Below are positions 51,956 to 61,301 of a stretch of DNA of 64,000 nucleotides, piece after piece. The stretch spans positions 1-64,000 of the forward strand of contig CAKZRQ010000063.1 in NCBI GenBank assembly GCA_937146645.1. The letters run 5' to 3'. The first letter of the stretch is position 1. Each line of letters opens with the position of its first letter. The notes beneath the pieces are model-generated. The model made no database searches. It was not told where the DNA came from and saw only the letters and a list, made by a program, of their open reading frames with translations. The position numbers were made by a program, and so were the translations under genes. This DNA comes from an uncultured Cyclobacteriaceae bacterium. Lineage in GTDB: Bacteria; Bacteroidota; Bacteroidia; Cytophagales; Cyclobacteriaceae.

Positions 51956-52933
51956 ATGGAAATACTTTTTGATGAAATACCTAGTTTAGATTTAGCAGAT
52001 TTTACCCATGGAAATGAAGAAAAAAAGGCTGCTTTTGTAAAAAAACTGGGGGAAGCTTATCAGAATATTGGCTTCGTTGCTATCAAAAATCATGGTCTTG
52101 ATGACCGACTTCAAAAGAGTCTTTATGATTCAATCCAAGCCTTCTTTGCTTTGCCCGAAGGTATAAAAAGTAAATACGAACATCCAGAAATTGGCTACCA
52201 AAGAGGTTATACTGGTAAGGGAAAAGAACATGCAAAGGGTAGAAATACAGGAGATCTGAAGGAGTTTTATCATGTGGGACAGGAATTGAAGGAAATTCCA
52301 GATTCAGATCCCGTGAAGAGTGAGTATCCTGGAAATATTTGGCCGGAAGAAATTAAGGAGCTTAAAGAGGCCTCTGTTAAAGCTTATCGGACGCTTGAAA
52401 ATGCGGGTAAAGCCATGTTGAGGGCAATAGCCTTACATCTTGATCTAGAGGAAGATTATTTTGAAGATAAAGTGGCTTATGGAAATTCCATTCTAAGGCA
52501 GATTCATTATTTCCCTATTGAAAATCCAGAGGAGGTGCCATCAGATGCAGTCCGAGCTGCAGAACATGGGGATATTAATCTGATTACCTTACTCATGGGT
52601 GCCAGTGCGGATGGGCTTCAAGTTTTAAGAAAAGATGGAAAATGGATTCCAATAACTGCTCTACCTGATCAAATCGTGGTGAATGTAGGTGACATGCTCG
52701 AAAGACTGACAAATAAAAAGTTGAAGTCTACCATCCACAGAGTGGTCAATCCTCCTCGAGAGAAAATGAACAGTAGTCGCTATTCCATTCCATTTTTTAT
52801 GCATCCCCGTTCGGAGATGGATTTAACCTGCCTCGAAAACTGTGTAAATGAGGAAAACCCCAAACAATTTCCCGACATATCTGCTGGTGGTTTCCTGGAA
52901 GAAAGGTTGAGAGAACTAGGTCTGAGATCCTAA
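51956..52933 (+). CDS. 2-oxoglutarate/Fe(II) oxygenase, isopenicillin-N-synthase family
   Basis: A 325-aa protein. DIOX_N domain at the N-terminus ('GEAYQNIGFVAIKNHG'), then the double-stranded helix core: iron ligands HxD in 'HGDINLITLL' and distal His in 'STIHRVVNP'; the 2-oxoglutarate carboxylate site RxS in 'SSRYSIPFF'. The substrate is unknown; homologues are often misannotated as gibberellin or flavonoid oxidases. It is followed 3 nt later by the chromate transporter gene. Confidence 0.87.
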   Translation: MEILFDEIPSLDLADFTHGNEEKKAAFVKKLGEAYQNIGFVAIKNHGLDDRLQKSLYDSIQAFFALPEGIKSKYEHPEIGYQRGYTGKGKEHAKGRNTGDLKEFYHVGQELKEIPDSDPVKSEYPGNIWPEEIKELKEASVKAYRTLENAGKAMLRAIALHLDLEEDYFEDKVAYGNSILRQIHYFPIENPEEVPSDAVRAAEHGDINLITLLMGASADGLQVLRKDGKWIPITALPDQIVVNVGDMLERLTNKKLKSTIHRVVNPPREKMNSSRYSIPFFMHPRSEMDLTCLENCVNEENPKQFPDISAGGFLEERLRELGLRS

Positions 52934-52936
52934 CCC

Positions 52937-54148
52937 ATGTCTGTAAAAAAGGTCCGATATTACCTTTTTCTCAAAGACATTTTAGCGCTTTCGGTAACTG
53001 CTTTTGGGGGTCCACAAGCCTTTTTAGCAATGCTTCTGGAAAGAATGGTCTCTCATAGAAATTATGTCACCGAGGAAGAGCTATGGGAACTAAACGCTCT
53101 CTGCAATATGCTTCCTGGCCCTTCATCCACACAACTTGTTTGTGCCATCGCCTTCCGTGTGGGAGGGCCTAACCTCGCCTATCTTGCTTTGTTTGTGTGG
53201 ATTCTGCCCGCAAGTATCTTGATGACTACGGCAGCTTTTGTCATCTATTTTCTTCAGGAAAATACCCCAGGAGCCTTAAATTTCGCCCAGTTCATCCAAC
53301 CAATGGCGATTGGATTTGTGATTTACGCTGCGAGAAAGACCATCTTGAAAATGGTCCAGACTCCAGAGGCTGTTATCCTTGTTTTGATATCGGCCTTTGT
53401 CTCCTTTTTCTACAGCTCCCCCTATGTGTTTCCAATACTCCTTGTGCTTGGTGGTCTCAGCACTTCAATCAAATACAAGAATCAACCCAAAATGGAACGC
53501 GATCAACCGCTTAAAGTAAAGTGGGCTAATTTCTATTTATGGGGAGGAGTGTTGGTGCTAGCGGCGATTTTAGGAGCCATCACCAAAGATCCATCAATTT
53601 TACTTTTTGAGAACTTTTATCGAAACGGAAGCTTGATTTTCGGTGGAGGACAGGTTTTAGTACCTTATCTGTACACTGAATTCGTAGATTTTAAGCAATT
53701 CCTTTCTTCGGAAGAATTCCTCACAGGCTATGCAATTTCTCAAGGAATTCCAGGACCTACTTTTAGTATTTCCTCTTATGTAGGTGCCCTTTCACTTAGA
53801 GAATGGGGCTCATTTGGATTTGTACTTGGAGGTATGGTCGCGGCTGCTGGCATATTCCTACCCGGAATATTTTTGATCTTTTTTGTAATTCGGTTTTGGG
53901 ATCAGCTTAAGACGTATCGTCCGGTTCGGGCAGCACTCGAGGGAATAAATGCTACCTCCTGCGGTATGCTTATTGCTGCTGCTTACCTACTATTTGAACC
54001 ACTTGATGCAGACTTCATAAATATCTTTATGATACTTGGAACTTATGCACTCCTTCAATTCACCAAAATCTCTTCTCCTATGATCATTGCCGGAGGTATA
54101 CTTCTTGGAATTATCGTCAATTACCTCACAAATGGCGTGGGTATTTAA
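52937..54148 (+). CDS. chrA: Chromate transporter family protein (ChrA-like)
   Basis: A 403-aa inner-membrane protein built of two homologous CHR halves: 'VTAFGGPQAFLAML' with 'MLPGPSSTQ' in the first and 'LIFGGGQVLVPYL' with 'QGIPGPTFS' in the second. About ten to twelve membrane helices. CHR proteins export chromate by proton exchange, but many environmental members have untested substrates. It is probably cotranscribed with the 2-oxoglutarate oxygenase, with no evident functional link. Confidence 0.88.
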   Translation: MSVKKVRYYLFLKDILALSVTAFGGPQAFLAMLLERMVSHRNYVTEEELWELNALCNMLPGPSSTQLVCAIAFRVGGPNLAYLALFVWILPASILMTTAAFVIYFLQENTPGALNFAQFIQPMAIGFVIYAARKTILKMVQTPEAVILVLISAFVSFFYSSPYVFPILLVLGGLSTSIKYKNQPKMERDQPLKVKWANFYLWGGVLVLAAILGAITKDPSILLFENFYRNGSLIFGGGQVLVPYLYTEFVDFKQFLSSEEFLTGYAISQGIPGPTFSISSYVGALSLREWGSFGFVLGGMVAAAGIFLPGIFLIFFVIRFWDQLKTYRPVRAALEGINATSCGMLIAAAYLLFEPLDADFINIFMILGTYALLQFTKISSPMIIAGGILLGIIVNYLTNGVGI

Positions 54149-54214
54149 TTCTGGATGGAACAAGTTAAAGTCAGAAAGCGTTTTATTGTCTATTCATAAT
54201 CTCTATATTTCATA

Positions 54215-54880
54215 ATGCAAGCGGCTGAATTCATTACAGACCTTATTCCTCCACTCAAGTTGAGTGATAGAGCGAGCCTTGCATTGGCTTGGATGGAAGA
54301 AATCCGCACGGCTGTACTGCCAGTGGTTGATCAAGGCCAATTTTTGGGGTTTGTGCGGGACGAAGTTATTGTGGATTTAGATGACTTAGGGCTGACTATA
54401 TCTGAGATTGAGTTCGATGATCATGAATGCAAAGTTTTTGGAGATCAGCATGTTTACGAAATCTTAAAAGCAGGTGCCGAATTCGAATCAAATGCTGTGG
54501 CTATTGTCGATAGGGAAGGAATCTATCAAGGTGTGGTAACCATAGAAGACTCTCTCACAGCCTTCGCGGAAAGCTTATCTATTCAAGCTACAGGCAGTGT
54601 TTTGGTCCTTTCCATGGACATGACCGATTATACTCTTTCAGAGATAGCCAGATTAATAGAGACTGAGAACGGAAAGATACTTAGTTCAATTATCAGTAAT
54701 GACCCATTAGATTCCTCAAAAATAAAAGTCACTTTAAAGATTGATCAGCCTGAATTAAGGCATATAAAAGCCACCTTAGAACGATTTGGCTATAAAATCA
54801 TTGATCATTATCAAGAAGAGACAGGAGTGAGTAGCGAAGAAGATCGCATCGGAAACCTCTTGAGATTTTTAGATATTTAA
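54215..54880 (+). CDS. CBS-domain protein
   Basis: A 221-aa cytosolic protein: a CBS pair (about 1-125; 'RTAVLPVVDQGQFLGFVRDE' quoted in part, and 'NAVAIVDREGIYQGVVTIED') followed by an ACT-like domain (about 130-205). Such regulators bind adenine nucleotides. It precedes nadK by 3 nt, as commonly found in Bacteroidota, so a link to nucleotide cofactor level is possible (inference). Confidence 0.82.
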   Translation: MQAAEFITDLIPPLKLSDRASLALAWMEEIRTAVLPVVDQGQFLGFVRDEVIVDLDDLGLTISEIEFDDHECKVFGDQHVYEILKAGAEFESNAVAIVDREGIYQGVVTIEDSLTAFAESLSIQATGSVLVLSMDMTDYTLSEIARLIETENGKILSSIISNDPLDSSKIKVTLKIDQPELRHIKATLERFGYKIIDHYQEETGVSSEEDRIGNLLRFLDI

Positions 54881-54883
54881 ACC

Positions 54884-55759
54884 ATGAAAGTGGTACTTCA
54901 TGGCCTAAAATTAAAGGCCAGCCAATTCACACATATTGAAAATCTTTTGTCCGAATTATCCAGACATTCGGTTGAGATATTTTTGACAAACAGGCTTCGT
55001 AAGGAGTTGAAGAAAATAAGTTCTATTGACCTGCCGATAAAAGAGCTAAGCGATGAGAATGGTCTTGCTCAAATGGATTTTTTAATTTCTATCGGTGGTG
55101 ATGGCACCATGCTGGATGCAATTTGTGAGGTTGGATCCCATGAAATCCCAATTTTAGGATTGAATACTGGACGACTCGGATTTCTTGCTACAGTAGCGAC
55201 AGAGGATATTTCCAAGGCAGTTAAATTCCTTGTGGAAGGAGACTATCAAATTGAATCGAGAAGTTTAATATCGCTGCATTCTGAAAAAACCTTATTCGAC
55301 GGACTCAATTTTGCCCTTAACGAATTTACAATTCATAAAAGGGACACTTCTTCAATGATTACGGTGCATACGTACATTGACGGGACCTATTTAAATAGCT
55401 ATTGGGCTGATGGTTTGATCGTTTCAACCCCTACTGGCTCTACCGGATATTCATTAAGCTGTGGCGGGCCATTAATTTCACCTGAAGCAAAGAACTTCGT
55501 GATCACACCGGTTAGTCCTCATAATTTAAATGTCCGACCGATCATAGTTTCTGACGAAAGTGAGATCAGCTTTGAAATCGAAGGTAGGTCAAAGAAATTC
55601 TTGATATCGCTGGATTCCAGATCGACTTCAATTTCGCCAAAGGTGAGATTAACAGTAAAAAAAGAAAAGTTTTCAGCTAAATTAGTAAAGCTCCCAGAGT
55701 ATCATTTTTTTGATACCTTGAGACAAAAATTAAATTGGGGCTTTGATATGAGAAATTAG
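54884..55759 (+). CDS. nadK: NAD kinase
   Basis: A 291-aa enzyme that phosphorylates NAD to NADP with ATP. Diagnostic motifs: 'GGDGTMLDA' (catalytic Asp), 'NTGRLGFLA', and 'STPTGSTGYSLSCGGP'. It lies 3 nt downstream of the CBS-domain gene. A 14-bp palindrome covers the stop codon (55754-55767). Confidence 0.95.
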   Translation: MKVVLHGLKLKASQFTHIENLLSELSRHSVEIFLTNRLRKELKKISSIDLPIKELSDENGLAQMDFLISIGGDGTMLDAICEVGSHEIPILGLNTGRLGFLATVATEDISKAVKFLVEGDYQIESRSLISLHSEKTLFDGLNFALNEFTIHKRDTSSMITVHTYIDGTYLNSYWADGLIVSTPTGSTGYSLSCGGPLISPEAKNFVITPVSPHNLNVRPIIVSDESEISFEIEGRSKKFLISLDSRSTSISPKVRLTVKKEKFSAKLVKLPEYHFFDTLRQKLNWGFDMRN

Positions 55760-55863
55760 GCCTAATTAGCCTTTTTAGAACTAATTTTAGCTTAACAATA
55801 ATTAACCCAGCGGATACTAAAGGGCGTTTTTAATGCGTTGGGTACTTCATAACTTGCATCGTC

Positions 55864-56613
55864 TTGAAAAAAGTCAATTTTCAGATTTTCAAACACTTAA
55901 TTCTCTTTAGTAGTCTGTTTTTTCTATTTGAAGGTGCAGTCTTTGCTCAAAAATATGAGATTGGTGGAGGAGCTGGAGTGGCTGCCTATTCCGGAGATAT
56001 TATTCGTCGAATTGATCCGGGCCAGATAGGACTTCAAGGAACGTTGTTTGGCAAGAGAAATTTTGACAATGTATGGTCTCTTCGAGCTGGAGTTAATCTT
56101 GCAAGATTGAATGCAGCCGATAGCATTAAGCCTATCGATAGATTGGCAGAAGTAAGGGACGGTAGATTCCGCGCAGGGATAGTAGAAATCAGCGCTGTCA
56201 TGGAATTTAATTTCCTTGACTATCTAAGGAATAATTCCGAATTCAGATGGTCTCCATATGCATTCTTCGGTCTAGGTTACACTTTCGTGATTGCTAGAGG
56301 AAACACTTATGCTTTCAACGTCTCAAGTGATTACAATTTAAGCACCTTAGTTATTCCGTTTGGTGGAGGTGTGAAATATAGACTGAACGACCGTTGGACT
56401 CTGGCATTAGAGGTGGGGATGCGCCCCACATTTACAGATTATCTGGATAAAATAGATAGTCAGGAACCAGTCATTCCAAGGTTCCAGAATCCAAATGCAC
56501 CAAATGAGCCCTACGGGATTAACTATGGCAATCCCAATGACAAGGATTGGTATTACTTCACCGGACTTATGATTAGTTACACGATCGCAAGTACCAAGTG
56601 CTACGCTTATTAA
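55864..56613 (+). CDS. porG: PorG-like outer-membrane protein (DUF6089)
   Basis: A 249-aa protein with signal peptide (1 to about 28, ending 'VFAQ') and an eight-strand-type outer-membrane barrel ('GGGAGVAAYSGDI', 'SPYAFFGLGYTFV', 'IPFGGGVKYRL', 'YFTGLMISYTI'). This matches DUF6089/PorG, the T9SS barrel that contacts the PorK/N ring in Porphyromonas. The place between nadK and uppS-bamA is the usual one in Bacteroidota. The start is TTG 55864; there is no internal Met before the barrel. Confidence 0.82.
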   Translation: MKKVNFQIFKHLILFSSLFFLFEGAVFAQKYEIGGGAGVAAYSGDIIRRIDPGQIGLQGTLFGKRNFDNVWSLRAGVNLARLNAADSIKPIDRLAEVRDGRFRAGIVEISAVMEFNFLDYLRNNSEFRWSPYAFFGLGYTFVIARGNTYAFNVSSDYNLSTLVIPFGGGVKYRLNDRWTLALEVGMRPTFTDYLDKIDSQEPVIPRFQNPNAPNEPYGINYGNPNDKDWYYFTGLMISYTIASTKCYAY

Positions 56614-56698
56614 TTATTTGGCGCTTAGTCTGAATAATTGGAAAAGAAATAGCATTTTTGTACCTGCAAAAAAGTGAGCTGTTCGGATACTATCTAGT

Positions 56699-57436
56699 AT
56701 GAAGGAAGTAATAGACCCCACCCGCATCCCCAAACATATCGCGATTATCATGGATGGCAACGGAAGATGGGCCAAGCAAAAAGGCGCTATGCGCATATTT
56801 GGCCATAAAAATGCCGTTCAAGCCGTTAAGGATGCGATAGAAGGAGCTAAGGATCTAGGGGTGAAATATCTGACCTTATTTTCATTTTCCACGGAAAACT
56901 GGTCCAGACCTCAGGATGAGGTAGATGGACTTATGGAGCTTTTGGTGAAAACCATCACAAAGCAGGTTCCACTGATGATGAAAGATAATATCCGGTTTGC
57001 AGCCATGGGAGATATTGAAAGTATGCCTGAAGCAGTTCGGAAAAAGCTTGCTTGGGCAAACGAAACGACCAAAAATAATGATGGGCTTATATTAAATTTA
57101 GCTCTGAGCTATAGTGGTCGATGGGAACTCACTGAGGCCTTCAAACGCATTGCTCAAAAAATCTCAGAAGGAAAGCTTGCTGTGAATGAGATTAGCCAAG
57201 AGCTAATCCATGATCATCTCGAAACACCCAATATTCCTGATCCTGAACTCATGATCAGAACTAGTGGAGAATTTCGAATTAGCAACTTTCTTTTATGGCA
57301 GTTGGCCTACACGGAGTTACATTTTACTCCAGTACTTTGGCCAGACTTTAGACGAGAACACCTTATCGAAGCGATAATAGATTATCAGCGTAGGGAAAGG
57401 CGATTTGGAAAGACTGGGGAGCAAGTAAAACCATGA
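56699..57436 (+). CDS. uppS: Isoprenyl transferase (undecaprenyl diphosphate synthase)
   Basis: A 245-aa cis-prenyltransferase that makes undecaprenyl diphosphate, the lipid carrier for peptidoglycan and other polymers. The signatures 'IIMDGNGRWAKQKG' (catalytic Asp), 'LFSFSTENWSRP' and 'IRTSGEFRISNFLLWQLAY' are complete. It is followed 7 nt later by bamA. Confidence 0.95.
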   Translation: MKEVIDPTRIPKHIAIIMDGNGRWAKQKGAMRIFGHKNAVQAVKDAIEGAKDLGVKYLTLFSFSTENWSRPQDEVDGLMELLVKTITKQVPLMMKDNIRFAAMGDIESMPEAVRKKLAWANETTKNNDGLILNLALSYSGRWELTEAFKRIAQKISEGKLAVNEISQELIHDHLETPNIPDPELMIRTSGEFRISNFLLWQLAYTELHFTPVLWPDFRREHLIEAIIDYQRRERRFGKTGEQVKP

Positions 57437-57443
57437 GGTATTG

Positions 57444-60140
57444 ATGAAAAAAAGTTTACTGTTTTTAATTTGTTTTGTTTGGGCTAGCCTAGCCATGTCT
57501 CAGATTCGTCTGGGACAGAGTCGCTATGCGTCGAACAAACCAGTAGATATTTTGGAGCTGAATTACTCCAAACCTGAAAAGTACCGCATTGCTGAAATTA
57601 AGGCTGTCGGACTTACCACACTTGATGAGATAGCCATCATCTCTCTTTCTGGCCTCAAAGTAGACGATCAAATCGAAGTTCCTGGTGACGAGATTTCAAA
57701 TGCTCTCAAAAAGCTATGGAGTCAGGGGATCATTGGAGATGTGAAAATTCTCGTTACAAAAATCGAAGGTGACGACATTTATCTTCTGCTTGATCTCACT
57801 GAAAGACCTAGATTTTCAAGAGTAGAATTTACTGGTGTTGGAAAAACACAGGAAAGTGAGCTTCGAGATAAAATAAACATTCGCGGTCGCGTGGTACGAG
57901 ATGATGTTTTGAATAATGCCAAGAGAAACATTCAAAAGTATTACATAGACAAGGGATTCTTAAATACAGAGGTTAAAGTCATTCAGGAGAGAGATACGCT
58001 TCTACCAAATAGTGTTAGACTCAGATTCGCAGTTGACACCAAGACCAAGGTCAGAATTAATGAGATTAAGGTCTACGGAAATGACGAGATTGCTGATAAT
58101 AAGGTTAAAAGTAAACTCAAGAAGACCAAAGAGCACGCTAGGGTACACGTTTTCAAGGATCTTTTTTCTAGAGCTACAGATGCTACAGTTCAGGACTACA
58201 AAAACGCCCTTCTTAGCACTGATTCAGCTTCACATGAAGATGCAAAAGCTTACCTGAACAAAACAGTGAAGCTTAACTTCTTCAATGGTTCTAAATTTAT
58301 ACCCAAGGAATACCGAGCGGATAAAGACAACGTAATTGGATACTACAATTCACAAGGTTTCCGAGATGCGGAAATCGTAGAAGATTCAGTTTATGATTTC
58401 TCTCAGGACAAAATCAATATTGATCTGGACGTAGTAGAGGGCAAAAAATACTATTACAGAAATATCACCTTCAGAGGAAATTACATTCACCCTGACAAGG
58501 TTCTTCTTGCCAAGCTAGGCATTAAAAAAGGTGATGTTTACAATCGCGAGAAGCTAGACAAAAGGTTGAATTATGATCCTCAAAAGGGAGATGATGTTTC
58601 ATCTCTTTACCAGGATGACGGTTATCTTTTCTTCAGTATTGATCCGGTAGAAGTAAACGTATTCGCTGATTCCATCGACTTGGAAATGAGAATCTTCGAA
58701 GGTCCTCAAGTAACCGTGAATAGTGTGAATATTCAAGGTAATGAGAGAACTTCAGACCACGTGGTAATGCGTGAAATCAGAATTCTTCCTGGGCAAAAGT
58801 TTAACAGAAGCCTACTTGTAAGAACCATACGGGAGCTTTCTCAGCTTGGCTACTTTGATCCGGAAAACATAGAGCCTGATTTAAGACCAAATTTTGAAGC
58901 GGCTACTGTGGATATCACTTTCAAACTTCAGGAAAGACCTAATGACCAGATTGAATTGTCCGGTGGATGGGGAGGATTCTTCGGATTTGTTGGTACTGTT
59001 GGTTTGACCTTTAATAACTTCTCCTTAAAAAATATTGGCAACTTCGATAAATGGGATCCACTTCCAGTTGGAGATGGCCAAAGACTCTCTCTGAGAGTTC
59101 AGGCGAATGGTCGATCATTCCAAAATTATTCCATTTCCTTGACGGAACCTTGGTTCGGTGGTAGGAAGCCAAATGCTTTGAGCTTTAGCTTTAATCATTC
59201 AGTCCAAAGGCAAGTAGATTTCTTTAATCAGGATAACTTCGGAAATGAAATCGGATTCTTTAAAATCACAGGTGTAACGCTAGGATTGGCCAAACGAGTA
59301 ACCTGGCCTGATGACTACTTTAGTATCAGTAACTCTCTGCAGTTCCAGATCTATGAATTCGATCAATTCGGGACCTCATTCGGATTGAGCTACCCAACTG
59401 GAGTTTCAAACAGTATCGCATTTAATACTACAGTTGCTAGGAACAACATTGACAATCCAATCTATCCAAGATTTGGATCCAATATTATTCTATCAGCTAC
59501 TCTTACTCCACCATATTCTTCATTGAATCAAAATATCGATAGGGAGTCACCTGATGAGGAAAAGTATAAGTGGCTAGAATACCATAAGTGGATGTTTGAT
59601 GCATCAATTTATACTCCATTATTCGGTTCGAATAAATTGGTGGCAAGTGCTAGAGCTCACATGGGATTCCTTGGATCTTATGGAGACAGAATCGGTTTGA
59701 TTCCACTTGAAAGATTTGTAATGGGTGGAGACGGTATGACCTTCAATAACTTTGCCCTTGGGCAAGAGATTATCGGTCTTCGTGGATACGAAAACCAGTC
59801 CATCACTCCAGGTAGAGATTCCAGAGGGACAGCAAACCCAGAACCTTATGGAGGTGTGGTTTATAACAAATACGTGATGGAAGTTAGGTTCCTTGTTTCA
59901 CCAAATCCATCTGCAACCATTTTCGTACTTGGATTTGCTGAAGCTGGAAACAACTGGGGATCTTATGCTGACTTCAACCCATATGATCTCAAAAAATCTG
60001 CCGGTGTGGGTGCAAGGATATTCATGCCAGCCTTTGGACTGCTAGGTGTAGATTGGGGTTATGGATTTGATCCAATCCCAGGAGCTCTCAGACCTAGTGG
60101 CTCTCAATTCCACTTTACCATTGGTCAACAGTTCAGATAA
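57444..60140 (+). CDS. bamA: Outer-membrane protein assembly factor BamA
   Basis: An 898-aa Omp85 protein: signal peptide (1-20, ends 'AMSQ'), five POTRA domains (about 45-455) and a 16-strand barrel (about 480-898) with the 'IIGLRGYEN' lid motif and C-terminal aromatic signal 'HFTIGQQFR'. It folds and inserts outer-membrane barrels and is essential. ATG 57444 is preferred to the preceding TTG 57441. POTRA domains 2-3 contain a long Lys/Asp-rich stretch. It is followed 1 nt later by the first Skp gene. Confidence 0.95.
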   Translation: MKKSLLFLICFVWASLAMSQIRLGQSRYASNKPVDILELNYSKPEKYRIAEIKAVGLTTLDEIAIISLSGLKVDDQIEVPGDEISNALKKLWSQGIIGDVKILVTKIEGDDIYLLLDLTERPRFSRVEFTGVGKTQESELRDKINIRGRVVRDDVLNNAKRNIQKYYIDKGFLNTEVKVIQERDTLLPNSVRLRFAVDTKTKVRINEIKVYGNDEIADNKVKSKLKKTKEHARVHVFKDLFSRATDATVQDYKNALLSTDSASHEDAKAYLNKTVKLNFFNGSKFIPKEYRADKDNVIGYYNSQGFRDAEIVEDSVYDFSQDKINIDLDVVEGKKYYYRNITFRGNYIHPDKVLLAKLGIKKGDVYNREKLDKRLNYDPQKGDDVSSLYQDDGYLFFSIDPVEVNVFADSIDLEMRIFEGPQVTVNSVNIQGNERTSDHVVMREIRILPGQKFNRSLLVRTIRELSQLGYFDPENIEPDLRPNFEAATVDITFKLQERPNDQIELSGGWGGFFGFVGTVGLTFNNFSLKNIGNFDKWDPLPVGDGQRLSLRVQANGRSFQNYSISLTEPWFGGRKPNALSFSFNHSVQRQVDFFNQDNFGNEIGFFKITGVTLGLAKRVTWPDDYFSISNSLQFQIYEFDQFGTSFGLSYPTGVSNSIAFNTTVARNNIDNPIYPRFGSNIILSATLTPPYSSLNQNIDRESPDEEKYKWLEYHKWMFDASIYTPLFGSNKLVASARAHMGFLGSYGDRIGLIPLERFVMGGDGMTFNNFALGQEIIGLRGYENQSITPGRDSRGTANPEPYGGVVYNKYVMEVRFLVSPNPSATIFVLGFAEAGNNWGSYADFNPYDLKKSAGVGARIFMPAFGLLGVDWGYGFDPIPGALRPSGSQFHFTIGQQFR

Positions 60141-60141
60141 G

Positions 60142-60675
60142 ATGTTAAAAATCTTTAAGCTTGTTTCTGTACTTGTATTATGCCTAGGCTTTGGACTCAC
60201 CTCTGAGGCTCAGAAGCTTGGATACGTGGATACAGAATATATCCTGAACAAACATCCAGATTATAAGATTATTCAAGATGAATTAGAAAAGCTTGGAGAA
60301 CAATGGAAGAAACAAGCTAGAGATCTTGACGTAGAAATAAAAGAGCTTTACACCCAACTTCAGGCCGAGGAAGTCCTCTTGACCGAAGAGATGTATAAGA
60401 CCCGTTTAGCTACAATTCAGCAAAAAGAGAAGGAATCACAAGCCTTTAACAGCAGAATTTTCGGAATTAATGGGGAATATTATCAAAAACAGGCAGAATT
60501 ATTGCAACCTTTGCAGTCCAAAATCTATGACGCTCTGGAAGTTGTGTCCAGAAAGAATAATCTTGGGATGCTTTTCGATAAGGCATCCGTACCCACTGGT
60601 CTGATTTATACAAATCCGATTCACGATTATTCAGAGTTTGTCCTAGCAGAATTGGGAATAGAAGAAAACAATTAA
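60142..60675 (+). CDS. OmpH/Skp-family periplasmic chaperone, copy 1
   Basis: A 177-aa protein with signal peptide (ends 'TSEAQ') and the Skp layout of two long helices (about 50-110 and 115-155) around a small beta core ('LGYVDTEYILNKHPDY', 'NNLGMLFDKA'). It holds unfolded barrels for BamA. ATG 60142 is chosen; an in-frame ATG at 60061 lies inside bamA. Confidence 0.9.
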   Translation: MLKIFKLVSVLVLCLGFGLTSEAQKLGYVDTEYILNKHPDYKIIQDELEKLGEQWKKQARDLDVEIKELYTQLQAEEVLLTEEMYKTRLATIQQKEKESQAFNSRIFGINGEYYQKQAELLQPLQSKIYDALEVVSRKNNLGMLFDKASVPTGLIYTNPIHDYSEFVLAELGIEENN

Positions 60676-60690
60676 TTATAAAACTACAGA

Positions 60691-61245
60691 ATGATGAAAG
60701 TAAAAGTTATCCTTTCGGCAATTGCATTGCTTTGTGTAGGATTTGCAGCGAATGCTCAGGAAATGAAGATTGGTTATACCAATGTTGAATTGATTATGGA
60801 CTTGATGCCAGAGATGGAGCAAATCGGTGCAGATATCCAGGACTATCAAACTCAACTTCAAACCAACATCCAAACAAAGGGTGCTGATTTCCAGAGACAG
60901 GTTCAAACCTATCAGCAGGCAATGAACTCTATGACTGACGAGGCAAGAGCCGCTCGAGAAGAAGAGCTAGGAAAGCTTCAGCAGGAGATTCAGAAGTACG
61001 AGCAAGATGCTCAAATCAGCTATCAAAGAAAGCTTCAGGAGCTTCTTGATCCAGTACAGCAGAAAGTGATTAATGCAATTAATGCCGTAGCTGCAGAAAA
61101 TAACTACACCCATATTTTCGCAGAGACAGCTGGACAGGCTCCGATCCTTCTTTATACTAAGGAAGAAGATCCATTTACTGAGCTTGTTTTAGCAAAATTA
61201 GGAATTGAGCTTCCAGCTGCACCAGCAGGTGAAGGCGGAAACTAA
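60691..61245 (+). CDS. OmpH/Skp-family periplasmic chaperone, copy 2
   Basis: A 184-aa protein, signal peptide ends 'NAQ'; mature part 'KIGYTNVELIMDLMPEM', a Gln-rich coiled coil (about 45-130) and 'NNYTHIFAETAGQAPIL'. It is a diverged tandem paralogue of copy 1, 15 nt downstream. Two Skp-like genes after bamA are usual in Bacteroidota. A terminator follows. Confidence 0.9.
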   Translation: MMKVKVILSAIALLCVGFAANAQEMKIGYTNVELIMDLMPEMEQIGADIQDYQTQLQTNIQTKGADFQRQVQTYQQAMNSMTDEARAAREEELGKLQQEIQKYEQDAQISYQRKLQELLDPVQQKVINAINAVAAENNYTHIFAETAGQAPILLYTKEEDPFTELVLAKLGIELPAAPAGEGGN

Positions 61246-61263
61246 TTAGTCCAAACATCAAAA

Positions 61264-61288
61264 AAACCGGCACTTGGCCGGTTTTTTT
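61264..61288 (+). terminator. Terminator after the bamA-skp operon
   Basis: An 8-bp stem (61264-61271 with 61277-61284), 5-nt loop, T run to 61288. Confidence 0.85.
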
Positions 61289-61301
61289 GTTTCTTACCTC
61301 C

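Noticed and set aside
60061..60141. Earlier ATG for the first Skp gene inside bamA
   Set aside because: It would bury the signal peptide; ATG 60142 directly after bamA gives a normal Skp precursor.
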